Source of the DNA: Macrophomina tecta
Taxonomy: Eukaryota > Ascomycota > Dothideomycetes > Botryosphaeriales > Botryosphaeriaceae
Reading direction: 5' to 3'
DNA length: 64,000 nucleotides
NCBI GenBank assembly: GCA_024180945.1
Contig: JAKSGN010000006.1
Location: 2,108,001-2,172,000 of the forward strand
The position numbers and the translations under genes were made by a program. Of this stretch, positions 1 to 11,923 are shown one piece after another (position 1 is the stretch's first letter; each line of letters begins with the position of its first letter). The notes beneath the pieces are model-generated. The model was given only the letters and a program-made list of their open reading frames with translations, was not told where the DNA came from and did no database searches.

Positions 1-3000
1 GTGGGGGATGACGCGGGTAAACAAGCGAGGGTGTGGGCGAGCCTAGGGAGCTGAACGCGCAGCCATGGTCAGCAAAGGTCTGTGTTGTTTGCAATGCAGG
101 CTAACGGCCGCAGGGAGCAGGCAGGGACCAGGCCGGTGCGAATACTCTGCACGTGGTGTGCTCGCGGGGCCTTCGCGGCACGTCAATGCGCACGGCGAGC
201 CGCAGACGCACGTCAGAAGGCGGTTTTTGCGCCGCGGTGGGGCTGTGAGGGAGAGTTTACCTAGAGGCGCGGGATGATGCTGGTAGCTGGCTGGAGCGAA
301 GTAGATGGTGCCGAGGGAGGGACAGGGCGCGGGCGTGGAGGTGCGGCGGGGGTAGGCCGGCGGGACGGTAATGAGCGGCGTGCTGATGGCGAGACTTGTT
401 CGCATCAATGCGGAGGCAAAGCGAAGGAAGGCGAGAGAGCGTCGGGGGCGCAGGCGGATTTTGAGCTGGACGAGGAGAGACTGTGCAACCGGCCGTTAAG
501 AATCGAGAGCCTCGACACTGCACCCTGCGCCGCGTCCGCCCGCTCGGCCTGCACCAGCACCTGCAGGCGCATCCGACACCCACGCCCGCGCCGCCGCCAA
601 CACCTGCCCCGTTTTACCCAAGGATCAGGGATCAGCATTCCGGGCGTCAGGAAAGTGCCAAATCGTCTGTCGGGGAGCTGGGCTAGCACATCCGTGCTCG
701 CCCTGCTGCAGCGCGCCCGCCGCCTCCGCCCAAAACACCCCTGCGCGAGCCCTTCAGAAACAGAAAAACCCCGGCGCCGCTACCGTTGGCCTGGGATTGC
801 GACGCGCGCGGCCTGGGTCGCTGGGCCCGATCAGGCGCGCTGAGCCCCGGCCGCCGTTCGCTGCTCGAATCGGCCGCAGTGCGCACACCCTCGCGCGGAG
901 CGTGGCTGCGAGGGCCACCGTGAGCGTGAGGCATCGAGAGGCGTCACGAGCGCTGGCGGCCTGTGTGGCGCCGCGCACCCATCCATCACAACTACTATTT
1001 TCGCCGGAGCTTAAACTGACGCGTTTCTGCCGTTTCGCGCGATATGTGGGTTCAGCTCTCTGCAGCGCGCGGAGGCTGGCAGCGCTCGCACTGCAGGCGG
1101 CCACGGTGCGACAGCCGCGGTGTTGCGGCTGGCGAGTGTCCGCTGCTGGTGGTGATGGTGCTGGTGCTGGTGGTGCTGCTGCTGGTGGTGCTGCTGCTGG
1201 TGGTGCTGCTGCTGCTCCATGCGTACGCGTTGGCTGCGCCGTTGTCCGTCCGCCGTCACGTCTCCACATGTGATGATTTATGCTCACCTTGTGTTTATTA
1301 TGTGCATGATGGCCAATCAGCGAGAGTCAGGCAGGACTTTCACCAGTCGCGCGGCCCCTGCTGCGGCCCAGAGCAACGCGCCGGGGGAGCCAGCAGTTGC
1401 GCCGGCACAAGCACGCTAAAGTTGATCGGGCAGGTTTAAGGTGGGTTGGCCACGCTGCACAGATTCTATTTATTTTCACGGACCTCGCAGCTCATTACGT
1501 GTACCTGCGCTGCTCGCGCTCGCTCGCTCCCAGAACTCAGCCTGTCGGCAACCCGAGGGCGCTGCTGGAGCCTCATCGTTCGTATGACGAGAGGGCCGCG
1601 CTCCGGGCTTCGACTGCGCCGCGAGTCATGCCTGGTTCACTACTGCGAGCTAGGCGGATGCAGGGCTGGCCAAGCTAAAATACCGCGTTTGATGCGATAG
1701 TCGCCCTCTCACGACTCGCGGCTGGATCCCGCTAACACCAGAGTTTCACGTCTCACCATCGTCGGTGACCGCAGAGGGCCCCATGGCCGACTCGCTTCAA
1801 CCCACGCCTGGCTCAGGGGCACCGCCTCTCCAGGTCAATCATCAGCATGAGGAACCCACGAGACCGCGGAGTTGCAGAGGCCAGCTGAAAGCCCAGTGCT
1901 GTGGATCGATATATGGGCCGTGGTGCGACGGCCTGCATTTGGTACTCTGTTTTCGCCCGCCTTTCCAGACAGCCCGACGACTTTCCAGCAGTCTGGATAC
2001 ACCTGGCAGCTTTGGCCCCGATTACGAGGTGCGTTGGTATCGAGCCTTTCCGTTCCGCGCTGCAAACCCCAGCCGCGGCCTGGAAATGAAGTCGAAGTGC
2101 GTGGGGAATCACACAGGGCTGCCAATCAGTGCAGCACTCCGAGGGCGCGCAAACGCGCATGCGTTCTCTTGGGTCGCCTTCCCAAAAGTGGAATGTTCGG
2201 AGTCTCGTCCAACCTACGCTAGCTGCCCGCCTGCAGCACCGGAGTACGGCGCCCATGCGCAAATACCCGGACACTGGGCGTTGACGCCGTCTCTAGATTC
2301 GGGACTTCAGTGGGACAAACGCTCGCCTCCTCCGCGGGCATGCTCTTCTCTCCAGCCGCGAAGGGGAGGTGACACAAACAAGACTACCGTTTTTCTATCA
2401 TTCGTCCGAATCAGAGGCCTCTAAGCAGGTCAGTCCTCGACAAGAGATAGGCGCCCTGTGTCACAGTAAGGTTAAAATGCTGACGCCATGACGGGAATCC
2501 CGTTCAGGGGATGTACGCTTGGCGCCTGAACACTGCCTCCAGCAAGGTGCGCACAAGACACCAGCCTCGGGCAATGCGGGATGATTTCTCGGTGTTCTGA
2601 GCTTCAGTTTCTCCGCAGTCTATGGGAGAGATCTGTTGTTCAGGCCGTCCATTCCGATAGCGGGCGCGGCCGGTGAGGCTGCAAACGGCTATGCGGCTCG
2701 CCGCTGAGTCACTCTGCATACCCCACCATGAGAAAATTGCATTACCTACGGCTGCAATGGAGAACGCCGGCTGAGTGATAGCAAGAACACTTCGAGCAAC
2801 GCTCAAGGCCGCGTGTACTTAACGATTCCCCAGCATTTCCGCCAGCAACCGATGCCATCTGCACGTCGTTGAAGACGGTTTGAATGACAAGGTCAATGCG
2901 CCTTCCCTAAGGAGTTGGGGTGTTCTTCCGAAAGGACAACACGCTTACAAGCTGCTGTCGTTTATCAGATGAATTCCTCAACTAAATTGAGCTGCGGCAG

Positions 3001-3040
3001 CAACTAACACCACCTTCCAGAGAAGACGCCACTGTCCAGC
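1..3040. other. GC-rich stretch without a supportable gene
   Basis: Many overlapping open frames exist on both strands, the longest about 220 codons, but none shows a recognisable domain, a hydrophobic or charged pattern typical of protein, or a convincing splice chain. High GC content makes stop codons rare, which explains them. A GGT/GCT trinucleotide repeat lies near 1141-1217. The last few hundred bases are presumably the promoter and 5' leader of the PhzF-like gene. Confidence 0.6.
1141..1217. repeat. GGT/GCT trinucleotide repeat
   Basis: About 25 consecutive units are GGT, GCT or close variants. The tract gives polyleucine/polyvaline, polyalanine/glycine or polyglutamine/histidine readings depending on frame and strand, so the open frames crossing it are weak evidence of coding. 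Confidence 0.8.
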
Positions 3041-3988
3041 ATGGCCGCGATTCGCTTGTCCTACAACACGCTCGACGTGTTCTCGCGCCAGAGATTTGCA
3101 GGCAATCCACTGGCTGTGGTCAAGGTCCCCGCACACGTCGCACTGAGTCAGGAACAGAAACTGCTCATCGCCAAAGAATTCAATTTTTCGGAGACTGTGT
3201 TTCTTCACGAGCGCCGAGGCAGCGAGAACACATGGGAAATTGATATCTTCCTGACGACCGCGGAAGTTCCCTTCGCCGGGCACCCTACCATTGGGACGGC
3301 GTGTCTTGTCCTCTCCCGGCTGGCTGGTCAGGCTGACGGCGCGGGAATTATCCACGGTTCATTTATCACGAAGGCCGGTGAAATTCGACTCGAGTACCTC
3401 ACCTCGGAGGGCGAGGCCATGGCCGACATTCCCCACAACGTGCACATCCACCAGGAGACCCTGTCCCGGTCCCTGCTGCTCAAGATCCAGCCATCAATAG
3501 CGATCCTCTTCTCCCCGAAGATGCCCCGGATCCCCGAGCAGATGGCGCTGGTGTCCATCGTCAAGGGAATGACTTTTGCCCTCATCGAAGTAGACAGCCT
3601 CGCAACGCTCAACGCCGCTGCCACGGGAACCTTTTCGGTGGACGTAGTGCTCGACAAAGACTGGGACCAATCTTTCGTGGCGCTATACTTCTACTTCCGT
3701 TTGCCGGACTCAGCCAACGGAACACGAAATCTTCGAACTCGCATGATCGAAGGCGCCCTCGAAGACCCGGCGACGGGCTCGGCCGCTAGCGCGCTGGCCT
3801 GCTTCCTGTCGTTGGAGGAGGGCATCCCCGGGCAAACGCACCGCTACACTATCACGCAAGGAGTAGAGATGGGCCGGAGGAGCGAGATAGGTGTGCATGT
3901 TGGGCTAGCCAAGACTCCGGGTGAGATCGAATCAGTGCAACTGCGCGGCGCAGCGGTCGAAGTCATGGAAGGGACCCTTGCGGTGTGA
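3041..3988 (+). CDS. PhzF-family isomerase-like protein
   Basis: This intronless gene encodes 315 residues, the usual size for the PhzF/diaminopimelate-epimerase fold. Visible family signatures are the N-terminal D-x-F segment followed by FAGNPLAVV (19-27), the NFSETVFL segment with the probable catalytic Glu51, FAGHPTIGT (78-86) and EDPATGSAA (241-249) near the C-terminus. Family members catalyse proton-shift isomerisation, as PhzF does on trans-2,3-dihydro-3-hydroxyanthranilate. Most fungal homologues have no assigned substrate, and no phenazine genes lie nearby, so a role in phenazine synthesis should not be inferred. The start is the first ATG in the frame and lies directly before the conserved N-terminal strand. 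No signal peptide is seen, so the protein is probably cytosolic. Confidence 0.93.
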   Translation: MAAIRLSYNTLDVFSRQRFAGNPLAVVKVPAHVALSQEQKLLIAKEFNFSETVFLHERRGSENTWEIDIFLTTAEVPFAGHPTIGTACLVLSRLAGQADGAGIIHGSFITKAGEIRLEYLTSEGEAMADIPHNVHIHQETLSRSLLLKIQPSIAILFSPKMPRIPEQMALVSIVKGMTFALIEVDSLATLNAAATGTFSVDVVLDKDWDQSFVALYFYFRLPDSANGTRNLRTRMIEGALEDPATGSAASALACFLSLEEGIPGQTHRYTITQGVEMGRRSEIGVHVGLAKTPGEIESVQLRGAAVEVMEGTLAV

Positions 3989-5793
3989 TGAGCGGTATCA
4001 TTGGGGAGGTGTCGGCACTTTGCAAGAAGATAGAAGCTGTGTCGCAATAATCATCGTTGCCACAATCACACGTGCCTTATCCCCCACGCCGTTCGTAGCC
4101 TCAATTGCAAGGCGCCCAATGCTGGCGGAAGCTCTCTGAGCACGGCTCGTGCGTTGCGCGATATTTGCCTCTCCCCGCACATCACGGCTGGGTCAGGGGC
4201 GCAGTTACCGAGGACCGGTGTCTCCAAAGCCGTGGCAAACGGTGCTAACGGCCCTGTCGATATTATGTCCTGCGCGTCGCTGTGGAGCTGCGAATTTTCA
4301 CTCGGCGCCGAGATGCACGGCGAGAATGCCAGATGGCACGGCGAAGCCGCGCCGGGCGGAGGAGGGCTGCGTGGGCACGCGGCGGCTGGCCCTGCGGCCA
4401 GCGATGTGCACCGGGACGGTCGAGCGCTTCGATGGTCGCCTGCCGCATCCGGACAGATGCTCCTTGTTGCAGGCGACCTTGCGGCACGGCGGCTCGTGGC
4501 CGGGCGGGCATCATCTCACCGGTGAGCATCGCCAGGCATGTCGTCAGCAAGCATAAGACAGAGGGGAGGCTCAATTTCATCGAACACGAGTTTCACAGCG
4601 ATGCAGTCGGATGGAGGGCGGCCGGTGCAAGCAGAGTGGGATGCGTGCGACGGTTGGCTGACGAGATGGCGGGGGTCTCGATGACGGGCTGCTGTCGGTT
4701 GCGGACTAGCCAGGCACACGGCTAGTCAGGCACCGCAGGGAGAGGCGATGGCTGCGATGACGGCGAGAGCGGGCGGGCGGCGCGGAGAGCGGAGGAGCCT
4801 GCGAGCCTGGCGTGTGTTGATTCCTGCCCTTCTCGCTAAGGCAAGCCAGCGCCGCCCTCTCGACCGCTGCCGGCTGCGGTGGGCCTTCTCGCGCGCAATG
4901 AACAGAGTCCACCGTCCTCATACGCCGCCAAGTGCCAACACGCTCGGCACCAGCAGCCTGCCCAGCGCGATAAGCATTGTCAAGCTACGCGCGCCGTGTT
5001 CTAATTCCAAAAGGGCTCGCCTGCACGACGATACCGAACAGGGCCGGCGCCTCATGCGTCCGCCCGGCCACGAGCGCTGTCGTCGCCGCCGCTGCTGCAC
5101 CCCGCCCGTCATCGTCGCTGCGAGGATAATTAAAGGTTGTCGAGGCTCCGACAATTGCGGGACGATCAAGCTTTTACAGCCGCTGCTGCCCGCCACTGTG
5201 AGAGGAGCGGAACGCTCTGACTAACGCGCTCAAAACCTTAATGGTCTCAGGTCAAACTCCACCACAACTGCATCTCACACAGTACCCGTTTCCATCAATG
5301 CCTTGCCGCCAGCGCTTTCTCCCAGAATTCCAGTTCTGCGCCGCCTGCTGCCAGATGCCTGGCACCCGGATTCCTGCCATCTGCCATGCTTCGTGAGACA
5401 GCTTCGCCCTCATGACGGGTTTCATGGCACCCAGATGCCTCCTCAGCCTCTTTGGCGGCCTGCCGGTTCTGCTGCGCTGCATGAAGAGGCGCGGGCAGTA
5501 AGGCTCTCATGTCAGGCTGCCAAGGACTAATAAGGGCTGCTCCCACTTGATCAATCCTCCTGTCCCCGCTCATCGTCCTGTCCATTCCGCAATTCTGAGT
5601 TTTAAAGAGTTGCTCATTGGAGGCATCCGCTCCTTTTTCCTCTACTCGCTTTACTTTATACCCAGACTACGTTGAGCGTGTCTGCACCATTTCTCTCCAC
5701 CTGCGTCTTTCCCGCTAGCCGGAGTACGCTCTTTTTCTAATTTCTATTGCCGCCTACTCGTTACGCCTCCCACAGCCCCACACCGCCGCAACC
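3989..5793. other. Intergenic region; promoter of the secreted-protein gene at its right end
   Basis: No gene is supportable; the open frames here lack domain character and overlap each other on both strands. From about 5,600 to 5,790 the DNA becomes pyrimidine-rich, with CT and T runs. This is typical of fungal core promoters and 5' leaders, and it ends in the good start context CCGCAACCATGCG. Confidence 0.55.
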
Positions 5794-5988
5794 ATGCGTT
5801 TCTCCGAGCTCGCTCTCGTCGTCGCCGTCCTAGGCTTCACCAACGTCCGCGTCGTCCGCGCCCAGGGCGGCTTCGGAGGCTTTGGTGGTCAGGGTTTCGG
5901 TGGTCAGCAGGGTCAACAGGGTCAGCAAGGACAGAACGGCCAGAACGGCCAGAACGGCCAGAACAACAACAATAACAACAATGGAGGC

Positions 5989-6024
<36 letters not shown>

Positions 6025-6786
6025 AACAACAATAACCAGCTCGCTTTGGACCCGAACAACGTGCAGGATGCTTCCCAGAGCACTGGTCAGGATGGGAATG
6101 CCGAAGCGGGCCAGGCCGACTCCGCAACGTAAGAGAAACCGGCTCTGTTAACCGGGCTAAGATCTAACAGACCATAGGGACAATGCCAACTTCATCAACT
6201 TCTGTTCCGGCGAAACTTTGACCAACGGTCTCCAAGTCCAGCAGGGTTCTTGCAACGGTATCGTCATGGGCAAGATCCCGGCTCAGAACAAGATGGTTTC
6301 GTCCATCATCATCTCTCCCCAGCCCAACGAAGATATTCAGGCAAACCAGGACTTTGACATCCAGGTCCAGACCGCCAACCTCGCTGCCGGTTCCTTCACT
6401 AACCCGGATAACACCTACTACGCGGCTCCCCAGGACTTGGACAACGGCGGCAATGTCATCGGCCACACTCACGTCACTGTCCAAGATATGGGTGGCTCGC
6501 TCACCCCGACCCAGGCTCTCGACGCCTCCCAGTTCGCGTTTTTCAAGGGCATCAACGACGCCGGCAACGGCAATGGTCTGCTCACTGCTACAGTTGACGG
6601 CGGTCTTCCTGCTGGCGTCTACCGTGTCTGTACCATGTCTTCCGCCTCCAATCATCAGCCTGTCCTCATGCCAGTTGCTCAGCGTGGCGCTCAGGATGAT
6701 TGCACAAAGTTCACCGTCGGTCAGGTACGTACAATACGCATATAATGTTCTCGGCTTGATAATTAATTTACTGTCAGGGCAATGGC

Positions 6787-6819
<33 letters not shown>

Positions 6820-7152
6820 AACAACAACGGCGGACAGAACAACGGACAGAACAATGGACAGAACAACGGCGGCAACAACAACAACAACAATAACAACAAC
6901 CAGCAGCAGGGTCAGAACCAGGGCGGCCAGCAGAACCAGGGCGGCCAGCAGAACCAGGGCGGCCAGCAGAACCAGGGTGGCCAGCAGAACCAGGGTGGCC
7001 AGCAGGCCGGTCAGGCCGGTGGCTTCGGAGGCTTCGGCGGTGGCCAGGGCACTGGCCGCAGAACCGGCGGTAACCCCTTCGGTGGCGGCTTCGGTGGCTT
7101 CGGTGGCTTCGGCGGCCGCAAGAGGTTCTCTGAGCGTGCTTTTGTCGCTTAG
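5794..7152 (+). CDS. Secreted conserved-domain protein flanked by Asn/Gln/Gly-rich tracts
   Basis: Three exons (5794-6128, 6178-6724, 6778-7152) give 418 residues. A signal peptide with a hydrophobic core ends near Ala22-Arg-Ala24, just before a Gln-Gly-Gly run, so the product is extracellular or in the cell wall. Residues about 25-105 are Gly/Gln then almost pure Asn. Residues about 112-294 form the folded part, with NFCSGETLTNG, GSCNGIVMGKIP, GHTHVTVQDMG, FFKGINDAGNGNG and ASNHQPVLMPVAQRGAQDDC. From memory this resembles a conserved fungal secreted family that is sometimes mislabelled as a ribosomal S17 protein; its function is unknown. Its four cysteines could pair. Residues 295-418 are Asn tracts, a Gly-Gly-Gln-Gln-Asn repeat, Gly-Phe-Gly repeats and a basic Arg-Lys-Arg near the end that could be a Kex2-type site. 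Both introns have good donors (GTAAGA, GTACGT) and AG acceptors and keep frame. Confidence 0.88.
6911..7010 (+). repeat. 15-bp tandem repeat encoding Gly-Gly-Gln-Gln-Asn
   Basis: About five to six copies of a 15-base unit, GGCGGCCAGCAGAACCA with C/T variation at a glycine third position, lie in the last exon of the secreted-protein gene. AAC triplet runs near 5962-6039 and 6785-6902 flank the conserved domain. Such tracts are prone to length change by slippage. Confidence 0.85.
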
Positions 7153-9227
7153 AGGAATAGTGCGGAGAAGAGGATGAACCGGCCTTGATTTTAGGAGGAT
7201 CACGAGTCTCTGTTCTGCACTCATTATACCCGAGTGTCCAGCATTACGGTAAAGTATTTCTTGGTATTGGGAGGGAGAAGGTTGGGCGGGATTTGGGGGT
7301 TGCGTATGCTGGGCACAGCGAGCCGGTTACCACTGGTGTTCACATCGCCTCTCCCGGTACGTTTATGACAATTTAACTTGCTGTCTTTGGCTTATTTCAC
7401 GAACTTTTTTGAGGGGAGGGAAATCAAGAGTTTTTGTATGATATACACACAACCCCTCATCTAGTGGTTTGGTTTTAGAATTGCGGCCGGTCCCGCTGGG
7501 TAAGAGGCGTTACTGTTCTAGCAGGCTGTCATTCTTAGTTCGCTTTCCGCGTCTGTCTCGTCCACAGCAGAAAGGCGGGCACTAGGGGGAATGTCAGCCA
7601 GAGCAGAAGGCGCCTGACAGCGGGTCTGGAAATTTCCTTCGACACATTTCCAAACAACCCTGCTCCTCTGTGAAATTCGCTTTTATCCTCCGCGTGCCTT
7701 TGTCACACACCCATAGCCACACCAGTGCGCGGGTTCCCTCCCACTCGTGTCTCGAGAATGCAGATATGAGACCGGGATGGAGGCATTGTGGAGCAGGAGA
7801 TGAAGCACATCATCCGCTCGTTGACAGCAGTATATAGGCGCCCGGCCAAGCTCCTAGGGCTGAAACGTTAGCGGCTGCCCGGCCAGCCAACCGCCTGTCA
7901 GATATGAGCAGACGAGGGCAGGAGGCTAGGGATATAGCAGAGATCAATATAACCTGAACAGGCAATAAGTGGGCTCGCCTTTGCCGACGGTGGATAGAAG
8001 GGGTTCGGCGACGACCGTTGGCGCTCCGTGCCAGACGGGGTGAGCAGTAGGTGGGGGGTGGGTCCTTGTCTATGTGCCCAGTACTTTGTTGGAACCTTAT
8101 CTGTTCAGCATGTATCGATGGCAGCGATGATCTTATTTCTCTCTTTTTTATTTTTATTTTTTTCCAGTTTTCCTTCTTCAGCCTGCCCTTTTCTCCCTTT
8201 ATCTTTGTAGATGATTCGCAGAAGATGGGGGTCGTTCTCCGTAAGATTAAAGCGCTGGGCTTGGCAGTTCATCTGCAGCAATCTGATCTCTCCCCGCCTG
8301 TCTGAGTCCTTGCAGGTTTCCTGCTATTCATGGATCACTGCCCCCTCCGAGACCCAGCCTCTTCTTCCAGCGTCGCTGGACATGCTCCAGGGCCCTTCGA
8401 CATTCCGCTTTTGTCTCTCTCCTCCAGTGATCTGAGGGCGGATCGCTCGCAGCCAAGCTGTTCCTCGATTCAGGTACGCGCAGACGGGGCAGTAGTCGCT
8501 ATTTCAGGTACCGCTGTGGGTCTCTGTACCGGTGGCAGGAATACAAATCATCCGTCTTTTATTCCCTCTACCTTCACACCAAGCTCTTGGAAGAAAACAA
8601 AAAGCAGACCACTTCTCCCCCCCACCTCAGGTTTCACGATTCTTGAGATCATAATTAGCAATAGCATGAGATTGTTCGCACAGTGACGACATTAACGAAT
8701 AATGCCAGCCCTACGTATAACGATGTACCTTGCTTCGTCCCAGCCAGGAAATCACAAATACACGAAAGCAGTCGCGCCTTTTCTTTGCGTGTCTTCGGGG
8801 CGCCTTAACACCCTGCCCATGCTTGCCTTACACGACAGGCCTAACCAATCCAGCCACCCCACACTATATGTCTCCCGTTCTTTGCATGAATGCTACCTTC
8901 CCACACCCCAACACCAACGGTCTGTGAACGGTATGATATCACACTAACTCCTACCTATCATGATATCAACAACGCTCGCGGGTATCGAACCGGTGATCGA
9001 CCACCGCTCTTATGCTCCCCCACAACCCGCACGACCCACTCTTTTGTATCTCCGTTCCTTTCTCCGTCGTCATGGCATGAATATTCTCCGGACTCATGTC
9101 TCCGCAATCATGCAGCCTTGAATCTCCCATATCCCAATTTCCTTCAACAACCGTCGTTTGCCCGTTGCTCCGTTACCAGCTAGGTAGACGCATCTCGAAC
9201 ACGATCCGCAATTGCCCGAGGGCTCAT
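7153..9227. other. Convergent intergenic region, about 2 kb
   Basis: This lies between the ends of the secreted-protein gene and MCM2. It should hold both 3' UTRs. A TATA-like TATATAGG at about 7,830 and a long pyrimidine tract at 8,139-8,205 ending in TTTGTAG look like a promoter and an intron end. I find no open frame worth calling after them, so a noncoding transcript is possible but unsupported. Confidence 0.45.
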
Positions 9228-11923
9228 TCAGGCACTAACCCTCACCTGAGCGTTCCTAGAGCTGGGATTGCGCATGGCGCCAGGCCGGGCAAGGGTGTAC
9301 TTGGCAAATGCCCTGGCCAAGGCCTTCTTGCATGATACCTTCTGCGAGCCGACAAACGAATCGACGGCCACAGCAATGGCCCGGTCGATGTCTGTCGAGT
9401 TGCAATACTCTGACAGGCGCATCTTTGCGAAAGCCTCGCTGATACGCATGATAGCTTCGAGGTGGCGGACCTGGTGCATTAGGTGGTTAGTGAATGTTCC
9501 ATGTAGTAAACTCTGGTGCCTGGAGACGTAGTGCGACTTGGCGGTCTGACTTACGGTAATGGGATAAGCGCCTGTTGCGAGAGATTCGCGGCGCATGTCG
9601 GCGAAGAGCCTGGCGACTTTATCCTGATCTATTTGGTACAGCTTCGGGACCACCTTTTCGCGCGCATACAGAATATACTTGCGGAGAAGGTCCTGAGGGA
9701 TGTCGCCCTCTTGCGACTGAGAGCCATCGGCGTCGCCGTCAACCTCCATGGAGTTGGGGTTGGCAGCCGCGTTGACAGGGTGAGCACGACCGTGCGAGTT
9801 GACAACGAAGTTAGCTAGGCGCTCATCCTCGCTGGGGTCGACAGTATCGCGCACGACACAAAGGATATCGAAACGCGACAGGATGGGCTCGGTCAGCTCA
9901 ACGTTCTGCGAGAAGGGAATAGTGCTGTTGTAGCGGCCGCCAATCGGGTTTGCTGCGGCAATGATAGCACAGCGGGCTTGCAGAGTAGTCACGATGCCTG
10001 CCTTGGATATGGAGATAGTCTGCTGCTCCATGGCTTCGTGAATCGAGGTTCGGTCCTGGTCGTTCATCTTATCGAACTCATCGATGAGGCAAGTACCCCT
10101 ATCCGCAAGCACCATTGCACCACCTTCAAGTGTCCACTCGCTGGTCATGGGATCACGGCGGACGCTGGCGGTCAAACCGACAGCGCTAGCTCCCTGACCA
10201 GTGGCAAACACAGCTCTGTGAGCAGTCTTCTCGACATATTTGAGCACCTGGGATTTCGCAGTACCAGGATCACCAAGGAGCAGAACGTTGATATCACCAC
10301 GAATGGCATGCTTGCCCTGGGCGACTTTGCTGACGCCACCAAACAGCGAAAGTGCGACTGCCGTCTTGATGTCGGTGTGGCCATATATGCTTGGGGCGAT
10401 AGAGTTGACAATTTTATCGACGATCTTAGGGTCCTTGGAAAGAGCCCGGATCTCACGCTCGTCCTCTTCAGTCAAGCGGAAACCAGCGAGCTGATCGTGA
10501 GACTTCGCGACGTAGTTTGCCTCGAGAACAGTCGCAAAGACGGGGAAGCCGTTCTTATTGTTGAGCTGAGCATCATAGTTGTTACGGTAGATGCCGGTAA
10601 TCTCAACCTCCTCTCCCGGTTTCGCCGTATCGATCAAATCCCAGAGAAGAATCACCTCACGGTGGCGAGGCAGTCTACCTGCCGGGACTGTGCCAGGCGA
10701 TTCCTGGAGGGTCAGCTTCTGGTAATTGCGGTACACTGTCCGCTCCGCGTTGAGAGTGAAAGGACCCTTAGATTGACAATTTTGACAGAATGAGATCTTC
10801 ACCTCAACATTAGAGTCTTGAGGGAAGGGCCCAAGAGTGACGCCGCACTTGGTGCAGTCGAACTTTACATATTTCAGCTGAGGAAAGACGCCGCTGCGGC
10901 GCGTGACAACACCACTGACCCGAACAAGGCAGTTTAGATGGCTTTGTCGAAGTTGACGGAGGGTATATTGGACTGGCAAGTCCGTGATGCGAACGTGTAT
11001 CTCTGAGTGGATGCGTTCGTAGTCGGGATAATGCAGAAGAGTGACGTCCATAGCAACCTGGTCAAAGATCTTGAGCATCTCCGAGGGCGCGTTTGCCAGA
11101 AAATAAGCAAGAGTAGCCTTTGATTCGGCAAGGTGGTCAAAGGAGACCTCCAGAGACTCCGCGTTGACTTCACCAAGGGTACGGATGCGCGTTCCGTAGA
11201 CGGACGTTCCGTGCTCATCGGTGTACTCAGTGAGGAAAGACTTGAATTCGCGGGAGATTGTCTTGTGAACTGCTGGCTGAGCAACCCAGTCGGTCAAACT
11301 GGCAGCCTTGACGTCTTGCAGTGCTTCAAGCGAGAGCTCCTCGTCCATGATATTGGCGTCCAGATCCATATCATCCTGTTCCTCATCGTAGCGGTGCCTG
11401 CGGCGACGCGGTTGCTTTGAAAGAGCTCCAATATCGTCGTCATCGTCTTGCAGATACGCGGCGGGCATCTGGCGTTGGCGGGCCAATTCTCTGTCGCGGC
11501 GGTTCAGGCGGGCTTCAAGCTGTCTCCTGGCGGCCAGGTCCAGTTCATCATAGTCGCCTTCATCGTCAATGTCTCGTTGGTCGTAGGCATCGTTCTCGCG
11601 ATCGCGGTAATCTCTCTCGAAGTTGTCGGCAAACAGGTCAATGCCGGCTTCGTCTTCAGCCATCTCGTCGGCATCGTCAATGTCGCCGATGAGGTCTTCC
11701 TCGTCTACCTCAAGGGTGTCCTCGATGTCATCGCGTGGGAGTACGGGTGGAGAAGAGGCAGGCGCTGCAACGGAAGTAAGCAAATTGCCGGTCGCGACAG
11801 TGCTGGATTGCATTTACGGCTGGACGGCGGCAACTGCCCGGCGGACGAAGGGATATCATCGTCGGGCTCACGCGACCGCTTACGGCGGTTAGTTCTGGGG
11901 GTACCGCGGTTTGCGGAGGACAT
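9228..11923 (-). CDS. mcm2: MCM2, replicative helicase subunit
   Basis: Three exons on the minus strand (11923-11818, 11764-9555, 9470-9228) give 852 residues, normal for fungal Mcm2. This subunit of the MCM2-7 hexamer unwinds DNA at replication forks and is loaded in G1. The N-terminus is basic then acidic, as in other Mcm2 proteins. A C4 zinc finger (CTKC...CQNC) lies near 340-365, Walker A GDPGTAKS near 532, Walker B CLIDEFDKM near 594 and the arginine finger SRFD near 663. The first intron (53 nt) joins the short basic exon SSANRGTPRTNRRKR to the acidic region. The second (84 nt) is a multiple of three without a stop; removing it restores the conserved join PIT-VRHLEAIMRISEAFA. The C-terminus ends shortly after the conserved AFAKYTL segment, as in yeast. 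A GTGAGG donor-like site just before the stop leaves a small doubt about the last residues. Confidence 0.95.

Noticed and set aside
274..2424. Several overlapping open frames of 100-220 codons
   Set aside because: They overlap on both strands in GC-rich DNA, show no domain or splice logic, and are rich in Arg/Pro/Ala as expected from base composition.
8139..8435. Pyrimidine tract ending in TTTGTAG followed by an ATG
   Set aside because: It looks like an intron end, but the following frame of 74 codons has no protein character and no upstream exon.
8969..9040. tRNA-like segment on the minus strand with a B-box-like GGTTCGATACC
   Set aside because: The T-stem has mismatches, no matching A box or acceptor stem is found, and the CCCGC half would have to pair twice.
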